Assembly (NCBI GenBank): GCA_023667345.1
Contig: JAMPAF010000002.1
Coordinates: forward strand, 62,001 to 126,000
From: Clostridiales bacterium
GTDB taxonomy: Bacteria > Bacillota > Clostridia > Christensenellales > Borkfalkiaceae
Reading direction: 5' to 3'
Length of the DNA stretch: 64,000 bases
Part shown: piece after piece, positions 1 to 9,209 of the stretch
How positions within the stretch are numbered: the stretch's first letter is position 1
How the letters are laid out: every line of letters starts with the position of its first letter
The notes under the pieces: generated by a model
Told to the model about the DNA's origin: nothing
The model's input: only the letters and a program-made list of their open reading frames with translations
Databases searched by the model: none
Made by a program: the position numbers and the translations under genes

Positions 1-1802
1 CACGCCGACTGCGCGATTTTGTCCTTCAATACCTCGGTGAGCGTAATTTTTTTCAGCTCGTAAATGCTTGCAAGCAATTCTTCGAAAAAGTCTTTGATAT
101 TCAGCGACGGCAAATCTGCCGGCATAGAGTTCACGCGGAAAGCGCTTTCGCCGAAAGCTTCCACCGAAAAGCCCATCTGGCAGATTAAATCGGCATTTTC
201 GTCGAGAAACCGCTTCTCTTCGGGGTTTACGGTAAGCACGTACGGCACGAGCATATCCTGCCTTGTCAGCTTTCTTTCGTTGAGCGCGGCTTTCAGTCTG
301 TCGTATATCAGCCGCTCATGCGCCGCATGCTGGTCGATTAGATACGCGTCGTCGCCCGCCTCGTATATTAAATATGTATTGAAAAGCGTGCCCTTGTAAC
401 TGTACTGCGTAAAGAACAATTTTTGCTGTTTTGCCTTAAATTCCGCCTTTTCCGCCTCGATATTGGCTAAAATAGGGTCGAAACCGTCGTCGCTTCTAAG
501 CGTAAACGTGTTTTCGATTTTCACGCCCGCGCGCGGCGCAAAATATTGATACAGCGGCAAATCGCGCTCGGCGTCGGCGGCTGCGGGCGGCGCTTCGTAA
601 TTTTCGTACGCCGACAAATCGGGTTGCCGTTCGCTTTTTTGCGGCTCCGCCTTCTTCGCTTTCGTAAACTGCTCTATGCCGACAACGTCGCTGAAATCTT
701 TGTCGTACACCTTTTCGGTGCTGATAAATTGCGCGGAATACATATCGGGCGCAGGTTTTGACGCGCTTTCGCCCCTCTTTTCGCCCGTTTCGTCGTTTAC
801 GACAAATTCCGCCGCCTTTGCGGTGCCGTCGAGAATTGACGAGATTATTTTATAAACCGAGCCGTACACGACGCTCTCGTTGGTAAAGCGCACGTCAGAC
901 TTGTTGGGGTGCACGTTCACGTCGACCATTTCGTCGGGCACGGTAATATTCAAAACGTAAAACGGGTACTGCCGCTTCATTGCGTAGCCCGAGTACGCGT
1001 TGTAAATCGCCGTAGAAATGAGGTAATTGTCTATCCGCCTGCCGTTTAAAAAAACGTTCTGATAGGTCTTATTCGACTTAAAATAATTCTGATTGCTGAT
1101 AAAGCCGCTAAGCTTTATATCGTTTCTTTCCGCCTTAATTTTAAAGCAGTTGGGCAAAACGTTCGCGCCGTAGACCTGCGTTATCGCCTCGTCGAGCCCG
1201 CCGCCGTAAGATTGCAGCGACAGTTTTCCGTCCACAAAATATTTAAAAGCAATTTCGGGATAGCCCAATATGTAGTGTATTATATAATTGGTAATATCGG
1301 TCTCTTCCTTTTTGTCCGACTTCATAAACTTATAGCGGACGGGCGTATTGAAGAAAAATTTGCGGATTACAATGCTTGTGCCCTTAGGCGACACCGCCGG
1401 CATTACTTTTCCGACGAACTCGCCGTCGCATTCCACCTTGTTGCCCTCTTCGCCCTCGACCGCGCTTACAAGTTCGACGCACGAAATCGAGGCAATAGTC
1501 GCCAACGCCTCGCCGCGGAAACCGAGCGTTCTTATATGCTCGATATCCTCAAGCTCCTTAATTTTGCTCGTCGCGTGCGAAAAGAAGGCGGCGCGCATAT
1601 CGTCCTTTTCGATACCGCAGCCGTTGTCGGTGACCTTAATTAAATCCTTGCCGCCGCGCTCTATGCTAACCTCGATTTCGGTCGCGCCCGCGTCGATACT
1701 GTTTTCTATCAGCTCTTTAACCGCAGAATACGGTCTGTCGATAACCTCGCCCGCCGCAATGCGGTTGCAGAGCATATCCGATAAAAAATTAATTTTGCCC
1801 AT
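1..1802 (-). CDS. mutL: DNA mismatch repair endonuclease MutL (3' end cut by window edge)
   Basis: MutL couples mismatch recognition by MutS to strand incision. Translating the minus strand from ATG at 1800-1802 gives an N-terminal GHKL ATPase domain with the family motifs ELIENSIDAGA, DNGCGI and LGFRGEAL, then a transducer domain. Near 330 the C-terminal part reads DQHAAHERLIYD, the DQHA(X)2E metal-binding motif of nicking MutL proteins, so it should be an active endonuclease, as expected in bacteria lacking MutH. About 600 codons are visible and the stop lies outside the window. Its ATG directly abuts the mutS stop codon, so the two are co-transcribed and probably translationally coupled. 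Identification is secure. Confidence 0.96.
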   Translation of the reverse strand, partial: MGKINFLSDMLCNRIAAGEVIDRPYSAVKELIENSIDAGATEIEVSIERGGKDLIKVTDNGCGIEKDDMRAAFFSHATSKIKELEDIEHIRTLGFRGEALATIASISCVELVSAVEGEEGNKVECDGEFVGKVMPAVSPKGTSIVIRKFFFNTPVRYKFMKSDKKEETDITNYIIHYILGYPEIAFKYFVDGKLSLQSYGGGLDEAITQVYGANVLPNCFKIKAERNDIKLSGFISNQNYFKSNKTYQNVFLNGRRIDNYLISTAIYNAYSGYAMKRQYPFYVLNITVPDEMVDVNVHPNKSDVRFTNESVVYGSVYKIISSILDGTAKAAEFVVNDETGEKRGESASKPAPDMYSAQFISTEKVYDKDFSDVVGIEQFTKAKKAEPQKSERQPDLSAYENYEAPPAAADAERDLPLYQYFAPRAGVKIENTFTLRSDDGFDPILANIEAEKAEFKAKQQKLFFTQYSYKGTLFNTYLIYEAGDDAYLIDQHAAHERLIYDRLKAALNERKLTRQDMLVPYVLTVNPEEKRFLDENADLICQMGFSVEAFGESAFRVNSMPADLPSLNIKDFFEELLASIYELKKITLTEVLKDKIAQSA

Positions 1803-4412
1803 TTATTTCACCTTTTCAACCAAGTCCGAAAGCACCATAAACGCCTGCATGGGCGAAAGATTGTTGAGGTCTATCTCGCTTAAAATCTTTTCAACCTCGC
1901 TCTGTTGCTTTTCCTCGGTTTCCCTCTCATCCGATTTGTCGAAGCTTGTCGAAACGTCGCCGTTTTCAACCGCCTTTAAAATGACCTTGGCTCTGTCTAA
2001 CACGCATGAGGGCACGCCCGCAAGCGCGGCAACCTCGATACCGAAGCTGCGGTTAGCACCGCCGCGCATAATTTTGCGCAAAAATACCACCGTGCCGTTG
2101 AACTCTTTTACCGCTATTTTATAGTTTTTTACGCCGTCCAAACGCTCTTCAAGCTGTAAAAGCTCGTGGTAATGGGTGGCGAACAGCGTCTTTGCGCCGA
2201 TATTTTTCGTTATGTGCTCGATTACCGCCCAAGCTATGCTAAGCCCGTCGAAGGTGCTCGTACCTCTGCCGACCTCGTCCAAAATGAGAAGGCTGTTTTT
2301 GGTTGCGTTCTGCAAAATTGCCGCAACCTCTATCATTTCCACCATGAACGTGGACTGGTTTAAAATGAGATTGTCGCTCGCTCCGACCCTAGTGAACACT
2401 CTGTCGATTATGGGAATCTGCGCGGACTTTGCGGGCACGAAACAGCCGAGGTGCGCCATTATGGCGATTATTGCGTTCTGTCGCATATACGTGCTCTTGC
2501 CCGCCATATTTGGACCGGTTATAATGAGCGTGCGGCTGTCGCCCTCGTCCAGATAGATGTCGTTTGCGACAAATTTGTCCTTTGTCAGAAGCTCCACAAC
2601 AGGGTGCCTGCCGTCCTTTATAATCATTGGCTTGTCGCTTTCCACTAATTCGGGGCGGACGTAGTTGTTGCTTTTGGAAACCTCGGCAAACGCGGTTAAA
2701 ATATCCAGCCGCGCAATGTTTTCGGAAATGCTCTTTAAACTGTTGACCGCCGCCAAAAGCTTGTTTTTAAGCTCTTTATATATCAGCGCTTCGAGTTTTA
2801 ACGCGCTCTCTTCGCACGATAAAATCTTTTCTTCGAGCCCCTTCAACTCGTCCGTGTAATACCTTTCGGCGTTGGCGAGCGTCTGCCTTCTGTGGTAATG
2901 GTTGGGCACGACGTCCTTAAACGATTTCGACACCTCGATATAGTAGCCGAAAACGCGGTTGTAGTGTATTTTGAGCGTGCGTATGCCGGTTGCGTCGCGC
3001 TCACGCGCCTCCATTTCCACAACGTATTTAGCCGCATTATCGCGGATATCGCGCAGTTCGTCGAGTTGTGCGTTAAAGCCCTTTTTGATATAGCCGCCGT
3101 CTTTAAGGTTTTTGGGCGTGGTGCCCTCGTTTACCGTTCTTATAATCTCGTTTGCAATGTCGCTCAAATCCGTAAGCCCGCCCGAGATATCGTTTAAAAC
3201 GCGCGAGGTGAACCCGCTTAAACGGAATTTGAGGTTGGGAACGACGAGGAGCGACTGCGCAAGCGCAAGGCAGTCCGCGGGCATGATTTCGTTGTTGGAA
3301 ATTTTGCCGCTAAGCCTTTCTACATCCTTAATCTGCCTTAAAAGCTCTTCGATTCCCACCCTTACGACCGTCGCGTTAAAAAGCTCGCTCACGCCGTCGA
3401 GCCTGTAATTAATTCTGTTGATATCGACGAGCGGCGATAAGATTAAATTGTTCAAAAGCCTTGCGCCCATATTCGTGCAGGTCTTGTCAAGCACCCACAA
3501 AAGAGAGCCGTACTTCTTGTTTTCGCCGAGATTTCTCGTAATTTCGAGGTTGCGTATAGCCGTCATATCGAGTTGCATACTGTTTGACGACGACACATAT
3601 TTTACGTTATCTATGTTGCTGAGCGCGTGTTTTTGCGTCTCTTTAAGGTACTCGATAAGCGCGCCCGCAGCACAGATTGCGCCGTTTTTACCGTCGATTG
3701 AAAAGGCTTTCAGCGAGCCAGCCTTGAACTGTTCGGTAAGGCATTTCGTGGCGGCGGCTAAATTGAAAGCCCAGCCGGGGTACGAAGAAAACGGCGGCAA
3801 AATTCCCCTTTCAAGCTCGGGCAAACCGCGGGTTGCAAACAACATTTCGTCGTTGACGATAATCTCCTTCACAGCAAGCTTTAAAAGGTGATTTATGACC
3901 TGCTTAACCGCTCTTTCGCCCGCAAACTGCGCGGCGCACAGCTCGCCCGTAGTGATATCAGCCCACGCCGCGGCAACCTCGTCGCCGTTTTTACAGACGG
4001 CGCATATGTAGTTGTTCTGCTTTTCGTCGAGACCGTTTTCCGACGTGACCGTGCCCGGCGTAACTACCCTTATAACGTCCCTTTCGACCAGCCCCTTTGC
4101 CTCGGACGGGTCCTGAAGCTGTTCGCAGATTGCTACCTTTTCTCCGAGCGAAATTAATTTTGCTATGTAATTTTCAGCCGCATGATAAGGCACGCCGCAC
4201 ATGGGCGCGCGCTGTTCCAAACCGCAATCTCTTCCCGTTAAAGTCAAGTCCAAAAGCTTCGAAGCCTTGACCGCGTCGTCGAAAAACATTTCGTAAAAGT
4301 CGCCTAAACGGTAAAACACAAGGCAGTCCCTGTACTTTTCCTTAACTTTAAGGTAGTGCGTCATCATGTTCGACAGTTTGTATACTTTAACTTTCTCTTT
4401 ATCTTTTGCCAT
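1803..4412 (-). CDS. mutS: DNA mismatch repair protein MutS
   Basis: MutS (869 aa, normal length) binds mismatches and small loops and signals to MutL. The N-terminal mismatch-binding domain carries GDFYEMF, with the Phe-x-Glu pair that stacks on the mismatch. The C-terminal ABC-type ATPase has the Walker A GPNMAGKST, a DEVGRGTS Walker B/signature region and the FATHYHEL switch. The start at 4410-4412 gives the expected N-terminus. It lies 10 nt after miaB and its stop touches the mutL start, forming a miaB-mutS-mutL unit, an arrangement seen in other Bacillota. Confidence 0.97.
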   Translation of the reverse strand: MAKDKEKVKVYKLSNMMTHYLKVKEKYRDCLVFYRLGDFYEMFFDDAVKASKLLDLTLTGRDCGLEQRAPMCGVPYHAAENYIAKLISLGEKVAICEQLQDPSEAKGLVERDVIRVVTPGTVTSENGLDEKQNNYICAVCKNGDEVAAAWADITTGELCAAQFAGERAVKQVINHLLKLAVKEIIVNDEMLFATRGLPELERGILPPFSSYPGWAFNLAAATKCLTEQFKAGSLKAFSIDGKNGAICAAGALIEYLKETQKHALSNIDNVKYVSSSNSMQLDMTAIRNLEITRNLGENKKYGSLLWVLDKTCTNMGARLLNNLILSPLVDINRINYRLDGVSELFNATVVRVGIEELLRQIKDVERLSGKISNNEIMPADCLALAQSLLVVPNLKFRLSGFTSRVLNDISGGLTDLSDIANEIIRTVNEGTTPKNLKDGGYIKKGFNAQLDELRDIRDNAAKYVVEMEARERDATGIRTLKIHYNRVFGYYIEVSKSFKDVVPNHYHRRQTLANAERYYTDELKGLEEKILSCEESALKLEALIYKELKNKLLAAVNSLKSISENIARLDILTAFAEVSKSNNYVRPELVESDKPMIIKDGRHPVVELLTKDKFVANDIYLDEGDSRTLIITGPNMAGKSTYMRQNAIIAIMAHLGCFVPAKSAQIPIIDRVFTRVGASDNLILNQSTFMVEMIEVAAILQNATKNSLLILDEVGRGTSTFDGLSIAWAVIEHITKNIGAKTLFATHYHELLQLEERLDGVKNYKIAVKEFNGTVVFLRKIMRGGANRSFGIEVAALAGVPSCVLDRAKVILKAVENGDVSTSFDKSDERETEEKQQSEVEKILSEIDLNNLSPMQAFMVLSDLVEKVK

Positions 4413-4422
4413 TTATAGCCCC

Positions 4423-5736
4423 TTAAATCATTTGTCCCGTCAACGAAATGCCGTTCGCCCCGTCTATTTTGACCGTGACGAACTCGCCTTTTTTATCCGT
4501 TTCGCTCTTAAAATACACCATTCTGCCGTGTTCGCTTCTGCCGAGATACATTCCCTTCTTTTCGTCGTAATCTTCGCATAAAACTTCCACCGTTTGCCCC
4601 ACGAATTTTGCAGAGTGCTTGCGCGTCTGCGAATTAACAAGCTCGACAAGCTCCATAATTCTGCGCTTGCAGATATCTTCGGGGATTTGGTTCGGCATCT
4701 TCGCCGCAACCGTCCCCTCGCGCTTTGAATAAACGAAAGTGAACGCCGAGGCAAAATCGACTTTTTTTACAAGCTCTTTCGTAGCCTTGAAATCTTCCTC
4801 TGTTTCACCCGGAAAACCGACTATTATATCGGTTGTTATCGCGCAGTCGGGCACGTATTTTCGCAAAATTTCCACCTTTTTAAGGTAATCGCCCGAGGTG
4901 TAGCGGCGGTTCATAGCCGAAAGAATTCTGTCCGACCCGCTCTGCACGGGCAAATGCACGCAGTTGCAAATCTTCTTGTTTTTTGCAATAACCTTAGCGA
5001 GCTCTTCCGAAAAATCTTTTGGGTGGCTGGTCATAAAGCGCAGTCTGAAATCGCCGTCTAACGCCGCAATCTTATCCAAAAGCTCGTAAAAAGGTATGTC
5101 CGCGCCGCCGTTTCCGTAGGAATTTACGTTTTGTCCCAAAAGCGTAATTTCCTTGTACCCCTCGGCAATAAGCGATTTGACCTCGGCTATTATGTTCTCC
5201 GACTTTCTGCTCCGCTCCCGCCCGCGAACATAGGGCACGATGCAGTACGTGCAGAAATTGTTGCACCCGTAGGTTATATTCACCCAGGCGTTGGGGAAGC
5301 TCGTCCTCAAAGGCTTGTCGCCCTCAAAGACCGTGCCGTCGCACTCCTCTATTTCAATCAGCGACTTTTTGCGACGCTGTTTTTCGAGTATGTAGTCTTT
5401 GAGTTTATTCAAATTGTGCGTGCCGAAAATTATATCGACGTACGGGAATTTGTCGTGCAAATCGTCCGCCTTGTTTATCTGCTGCGTTAAACAGCCGCCC
5501 ACGGCGATAATCATATCGCGCTTTTTGGCTTTCAGCTTTTTCAGCATGCCGATATTGCCGTAAGCGTGGTTTTCGGCGTTTTCTCTTATGCAGCAGGTGT
5601 TGAACACGACGATATCCGCGTGCTCCATATCCGTACAGCTTTTATAGCCAAGTCCGGAAAGAATGCCGGCAATTTTTTCCGACTCGTGAACGTTCATCTG
5701 ACAACCGTACGTTACAATGTGATAAAACTTATCCAT
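4423..5736 (-). CDS. miaB: tRNA-2-methylthio-N6-dimethylallyladenosine synthase MiaB
   Basis: Radical SAM methylthiotransferase that adds a methylthio group to i6A37 of tRNA. The N-terminal UPF0004 domain begins at HIVTYGCQMNVHESE. The radical SAM cluster motif is YGCNNFCTYCIVPYVRG (CxxxCxxC), and a TRAM-like C-terminal part follows. I chose ATG at 5734-5736 (437 aa), since a more upstream TTG at 5770-5772 lies inside the -35 element of the apparent promoter. No Shine-Dalgarno precedes the ATG, and the -10 box ends 7 nt upstream, so the mRNA may be leaderless. A separate paralogue, rimO, is present at 31792-33129. First gene of the miaB-mutS-mutL operon. Confidence 0.95.
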   Translation of the reverse strand: MDKFYHIVTYGCQMNVHESEKIAGILSGLGYKSCTDMEHADIVVFNTCCIRENAENHAYGNIGMLKKLKAKKRDMIIAVGGCLTQQINKADDLHDKFPYVDIIFGTHNLNKLKDYILEKQRRKKSLIEIEECDGTVFEGDKPLRTSFPNAWVNITYGCNNFCTYCIVPYVRGRERSRKSENIIAEVKSLIAEGYKEITLLGQNVNSYGNGGADIPFYELLDKIAALDGDFRLRFMTSHPKDFSEELAKVIAKNKKICNCVHLPVQSGSDRILSAMNRRYTSGDYLKKVEILRKYVPDCAITTDIIVGFPGETEEDFKATKELVKKVDFASAFTFVYSKREGTVAAKMPNQIPEDICKRRIMELVELVNSQTRKHSAKFVGQTVEVLCEDYDEKKGMYLGRSEHGRMVYFKSETDKKGEFVTVKIDGANGISLTGQMI

Positions 5737-5743
5737 AGTAACA

Positions 5744-5772
5744 ATTATAACTTTTTTGAATTTAATTTTCAA
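5744..5772 (-). promoter_or_regulatory. Promoter of miaB-mutS-mutL
   Basis: On the minus strand, -35 TTGAAA (5767-5772), a 17-nt spacer and a perfect -10 TATAAT (5744-5749). The expected transcription start falls on or next to the miaB ATG. Confidence 0.7.
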
Positions 5773-5814
5773 TTAAATTGCAATAAATATTTCATTTTAT
5801 GAATACTAAATGTG

Positions 5815-8016
5815 ATGAATAGAGCTCTGAAAATTATTATCGCCCTGCTGATTTCTTTCGCGGCGATTTTCGGCGTCGCGTTCGCCTCGTTTTTTATAAT
5901 TACCGCGGGAACAAACCTTCAACCCGAAAAACTCGTCGACTACACAAAGACCATTGCGGTTTTCGACGATGAATCGAACAAAATCGAGGACGCGTCCTAC
6001 GAAACAAGACGGAAAAGCGTGCGTATCGACAGTTTAAAGGACGAAACCATAAACGCCTTTATAGCCTCGGAGGACAGAAATTTTTTCAGCCACAACGGGC
6101 TCAATTACAAGCGGATGTTAAAGGCTTTATACAAAAATATCGCCTCCCGCTCGTTTAAAGAGGGCGCGTCGACTATCAGCCAACAGCTCATTAAAAACAC
6201 CCACTTAAACAGCGACAAGACGATTACAAGAAAGCTGAAAGAGATAAAACTCACCCGCCAGCTCGAGCGGCGGTACGATAAGGAGCGCATACTCGAAATG
6301 TATCTCAATACGATTTATTTCGGGCACAACTGCTTCGGCTTGCAGAGCGCGGCAGAATTCTATTTCGGCAAGCCTGCGGGCGAATTGAATTTGGAGCAAA
6401 GCGCGACTTTGGTCGGGCTTTTGACCTCGCCGAACAACTATTCCCCCTTTAAAACCCCCGAAAAATGCCTTGCGCGCAGAAACACGGTACTGAAAAATAT
6501 GCTGGACTGCTCGTTTATCGACAAAATAACCTACGAAAACGCCGTAGCAATGCCGCTGAGCGCAACGCAAGGCGGCGCGGAAAAAAGCAGTTCTTCCTAT
6601 CTCAGCGCGGTGTTTGACGAGTTCGAGGAGCTGAATATCGACCCTTACGGACAATTTTCGGAACTGAATATCAAAACGTACATGAACGGTGCCGCGCAAA
6701 AAGCACTCGACGGGCAGAGCGCGGAGTGCGATTACTCGTTTTTTATAAGGAACAATGAGGGCGGCGTCGTGGCGTACAAATCCTCGATAGGCAACGTGAA
6801 GCGGCAGATAGGTTCGACGGCAAAGCCGATTTTTGTGTACGCGCCCGCCATAAACGACAAAAAAGTCAATATTTTTACCAAAATTGACGACGAGCCCGTC
6901 AACTACGGCGGCTACTCGCCCGAAAATTACGACAAAAAATATCACGGCAGAGTGAGCGTCGCCGACAGCATTAAGTTCAGCTACAATATTCCCGCGGTAA
7001 AAACGTTGAATTCGCTTAGCTTTGAAAGCGTTGAAAACTATGCGGCAAAAATGAATATAAAAATTGACGAAAGCGACAAAAATTTAGCTCTATCGCTCGG
7101 AGCCATGAAGGACGGATTGACATTAAAAGAGCTGTGCGATGCCTACTCGGTCTTTCCGCGCGGCGGCACCTTCACCCCCTCGCACTTTATTAAAGAGGTC
7201 TGCGACCAGAACGGGAACGTTATTTACTGCGATAAATTAAAACAAACGCGAGTCTTTTCACAGGGTACGTGTTCGTTTATGAACGAGGCTCTGTGCGAAA
7301 CAGCAAAGAGCGGAACCGCGAAAAAGCTTAAAGAACTGAATTTGGACGTTGCGTGCAAGACGGGCACCTGCGGAAATAAGGACGGAAATACCGACGCGTA
7401 TTCAGTCGCCTACACCCCCGACCTCTGTTTCGGGGTGTGGCTGGGCGATAAAAATAACAATCGCTTGCAAGTCACGGGCGGCAAGGACTGCTGCAATATT
7501 TTAAAGAACGTTTTAAACAGTTTATGCTCGGGCGAAAACAAAAAACTCGACAAAGAGACGGGTACCGCCACGGTTGAGATTGACCGCGAAGAATACGAAA
7601 ACAACGATAAAATATTGCTGTGCGACACAAACTGCCCCAAACTCAACCGACTTAAAGTAAAAGTTTTAAGCGACAATCTGCCGAAAGAGCTTTCCACAAG
7701 ATTTACAAGCCCGCAAATCGCAAAACCCGCAATTTCTGTCAATAATAACCAAGTTTTCATATCATTATGTCAGACAAAGTACTATTCATATTTAATAAAG
7801 CGCGGAAAGAACGTCATTTTTGACGGAGAGTGGAAAGACAAAATAATTGACGAGCCGCCCGACGGCGACTACGAGTACAGCGTTATCCCCTATTTTTCAA
7901 GCGGCAAAAATGTGTATTACGGCAAGGAGATTAAGCTTCCGAGAGTAATTATAAGGCACGAAAAATCGCAGGATAAAGTCCCAGATATCGTCTATAAAGA
8001 CTGGTATAATCAATAA
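5815..8016 (+). CDS. Bifunctional penicillin-binding protein, class A (PBP1A type)
   Basis: Peptidoglycan glycosyltransferase/transpeptidase anchored by one N-terminal membrane helix (residues about 5-30). The glycosyltransferase domain has the EDRNFFSHNG motif and the STISQQLIKN segment. The transpeptidase domain has the serine motif STAK within GSTAKPIF, SYN as the SxN motif and CKTGT as KTG. It is about 733 aa. ATG at 5815 is preferred, but an adjacent in-frame GTG at 5812 is equally possible; neither has a clear Shine-Dalgarno. It is transcribed divergently from miaB with only 78 nt between the start codons and ends at a bidirectional hairpin shared with thiI. The precise PBP subclass is not certain. 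Confidence 0.92.
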   Translation: MNRALKIIIALLISFAAIFGVAFASFFIITAGTNLQPEKLVDYTKTIAVFDDESNKIEDASYETRRKSVRIDSLKDETINAFIASEDRNFFSHNGLNYKRMLKALYKNIASRSFKEGASTISQQLIKNTHLNSDKTITRKLKEIKLTRQLERRYDKERILEMYLNTIYFGHNCFGLQSAAEFYFGKPAGELNLEQSATLVGLLTSPNNYSPFKTPEKCLARRNTVLKNMLDCSFIDKITYENAVAMPLSATQGGAEKSSSSYLSAVFDEFEELNIDPYGQFSELNIKTYMNGAAQKALDGQSAECDYSFFIRNNEGGVVAYKSSIGNVKRQIGSTAKPIFVYAPAINDKKVNIFTKIDDEPVNYGGYSPENYDKKYHGRVSVADSIKFSYNIPAVKTLNSLSFESVENYAAKMNIKIDESDKNLALSLGAMKDGLTLKELCDAYSVFPRGGTFTPSHFIKEVCDQNGNVIYCDKLKQTRVFSQGTCSFMNEALCETAKSGTAKKLKELNLDVACKTGTCGNKDGNTDAYSVAYTPDLCFGVWLGDKNNNRLQVTGGKDCCNILKNVLNSLCSGENKKLDKETGTATVEIDREEYENNDKILLCDTNCPKLNRLKVKVLSDNLPKELSTRFTSPQIAKPAISVNNNQVFISLCQTKYYSYLIKRGKNVIFDGEWKDKIIDEPPDGDYEYSVIPYFSSGKNVYYGKEIKLPRVIIRHEKSQDKVPDIVYKDWYNQ

Positions 8017-8056
8017 ATTTAAAAGGCTGCGCTAAATTCGCGAAGCCTTTTAAATT
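8016..8056. terminator. Bidirectional rho-independent terminator
   Basis: Inverted repeat with 13-bp arms, AATTTAAAAGGCT, separated by a GC-rich inner part, with A and T runs on either flank. It lies between the convergent PBP gene and thiI and can serve both. Confidence 0.75.
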
Positions 8057-9209
8057 ATATTTTTACAATTTCCAAAGTAGACAAAGCTTCGCTTATCAAG
8101 CCTTCGATATCGAGCTTAGCCTCTTCCGCCAAAACGTCGCAAATCTTCGGGTGAATTACGGGGTGTTTGGGTAAAAACACGGTGCAACAGTCCTCGTACG
8201 GTCTAATGGAAACGTCGTACGCCCCCATCGCTCTGCTGCGCTCGATTATTTCATTTTTATCGAAGCCGCACAAGGGGCGCAAAATCGGCAAACTTTCGAC
8301 TACGCTTCCCGACGACGTCATTCCCTCGATAGTCTGGCTTGCAACCTGACCCAAACTTTCACCAGTAATCAGGCACTGCGCGCCGCACTTTTTTGCAAGC
8401 CTTTCGGCAATGCGCATCATAAATCGCCTTAAAAGCGTTACCATGTAGTCGCCGTTGCACTTTTTATGAATTTCTTCCTGAATATGCGTGACTTTGACCA
8501 CGTTTAAAGTTGTTCCGCAGGAATACCCGCCCAAAATTGCGGCAAGCTCCTCGACTTTTTCGCGCGCCTGCATATTCGTGTACGGGTAACTGTGAAAATG
8601 CACGCATTCGATTTTCATTCCGCGCTTTGCCATCATGTAGCCCGCAACCGGACTGTCTATCCCGCCCGAAATCAGTAGCATACCCTTGCCCGCGGTGCCG
8701 ACGGGCATACCCCCGACGCCGCTTACAAGGTTGCCGAACACGAGGCTTGTGCCGTTTTCGCGAAGGTCGATGCCTATTACCGTCTGCGGATTGTGTACGT
8801 CAACGCTCAAATTACGGTTGTGCGTAAGCAATCTGCCGCCTATTTCGGCGTTAATCTGCATGGAATTTAGGGGGAATTTTTTGTCCGCGCGGTGCGTTTC
8901 GATTTTAAACGTGCCGACAAGCGGGTCGAAGGTCTTTACCGCCGCGAAGATTTCGTCGAGGTCGGTATTCACTTTCAGCGCAACGCTCAACGTATGAACG
9001 CCGAAAACATTCTGCACGCGGCGCACGATTTCGTCCGTATCGCTTTCGGCAAAATCTTCGATAGCGTATCTGCCGCTCTGCTTTCTTATAACGTGCTTTA
9101 TACCCTTTAAAGCCTTTTCCATATTTTCGGCAAAAACCCGCTCGAAAAATCCGCGGTTATTGCCCTTTAAATGTATCTCGCAATATCTTATGATTACAAC
9201 TTTTTCCAT
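8055..9209 (-). CDS. thiI: tRNA 4-thiouridine synthase ThiI
   Basis: ThiI adenylates U8 of tRNA and replaces oxygen with sulfur supplied by a cysteine desulfurase; in some species it also feeds thiamine thiazole synthesis. The 384-aa protein has an N-terminal ferredoxin-like/THUMP region followed by the PP-loop ATP-binding motif LLISGGIDSPVAGYMM. There is no C-terminal rhodanese domain, so it is the short Bacillus-type form, which works with a dedicated desulfurase. Its ATG overlaps the TGA stop of the upstream nifS gene by one base, and that gene probably encodes its sulfur donor. Last gene of the long arg operon. Confidence 0.95.
   Translation of the reverse strand: MEKVVIIRYCEIHLKGNNRGFFERVFAENMEKALKGIKHVIRKQSGRYAIEDFAESDTDEIVRRVQNVFGVHTLSVALKVNTDLDEIFAAVKTFDPLVGTFKIETHRADKKFPLNSMQINAEIGGRLLTHNRNLSVDVHNPQTVIGIDLRENGTSLVFGNLVSGVGGMPVGTAGKGMLLISGGIDSPVAGYMMAKRGMKIECVHFHSYPYTNMQAREKVEELAAILGGYSCGTTLNVVKVTHIQEEIHKKCNGDYMVTLLRRFMMRIAERLAKKCGAQCLITGESLGQVASQTIEGMTSSGSVVESLPILRPLCGFDKNEIIERSRAMGAYDVSIRPYEDCCTVFLPKHPVIHPKICDVLAEEAKLDIEGLISEALSTLEIVKI

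Noticed and set aside
1348..2124. A 258-codon plus-strand frame over mutL and mutS
   Set aside because: Both minus-strand genes are conserved throughout this stretch; the frame has Ser-rich shadow composition.
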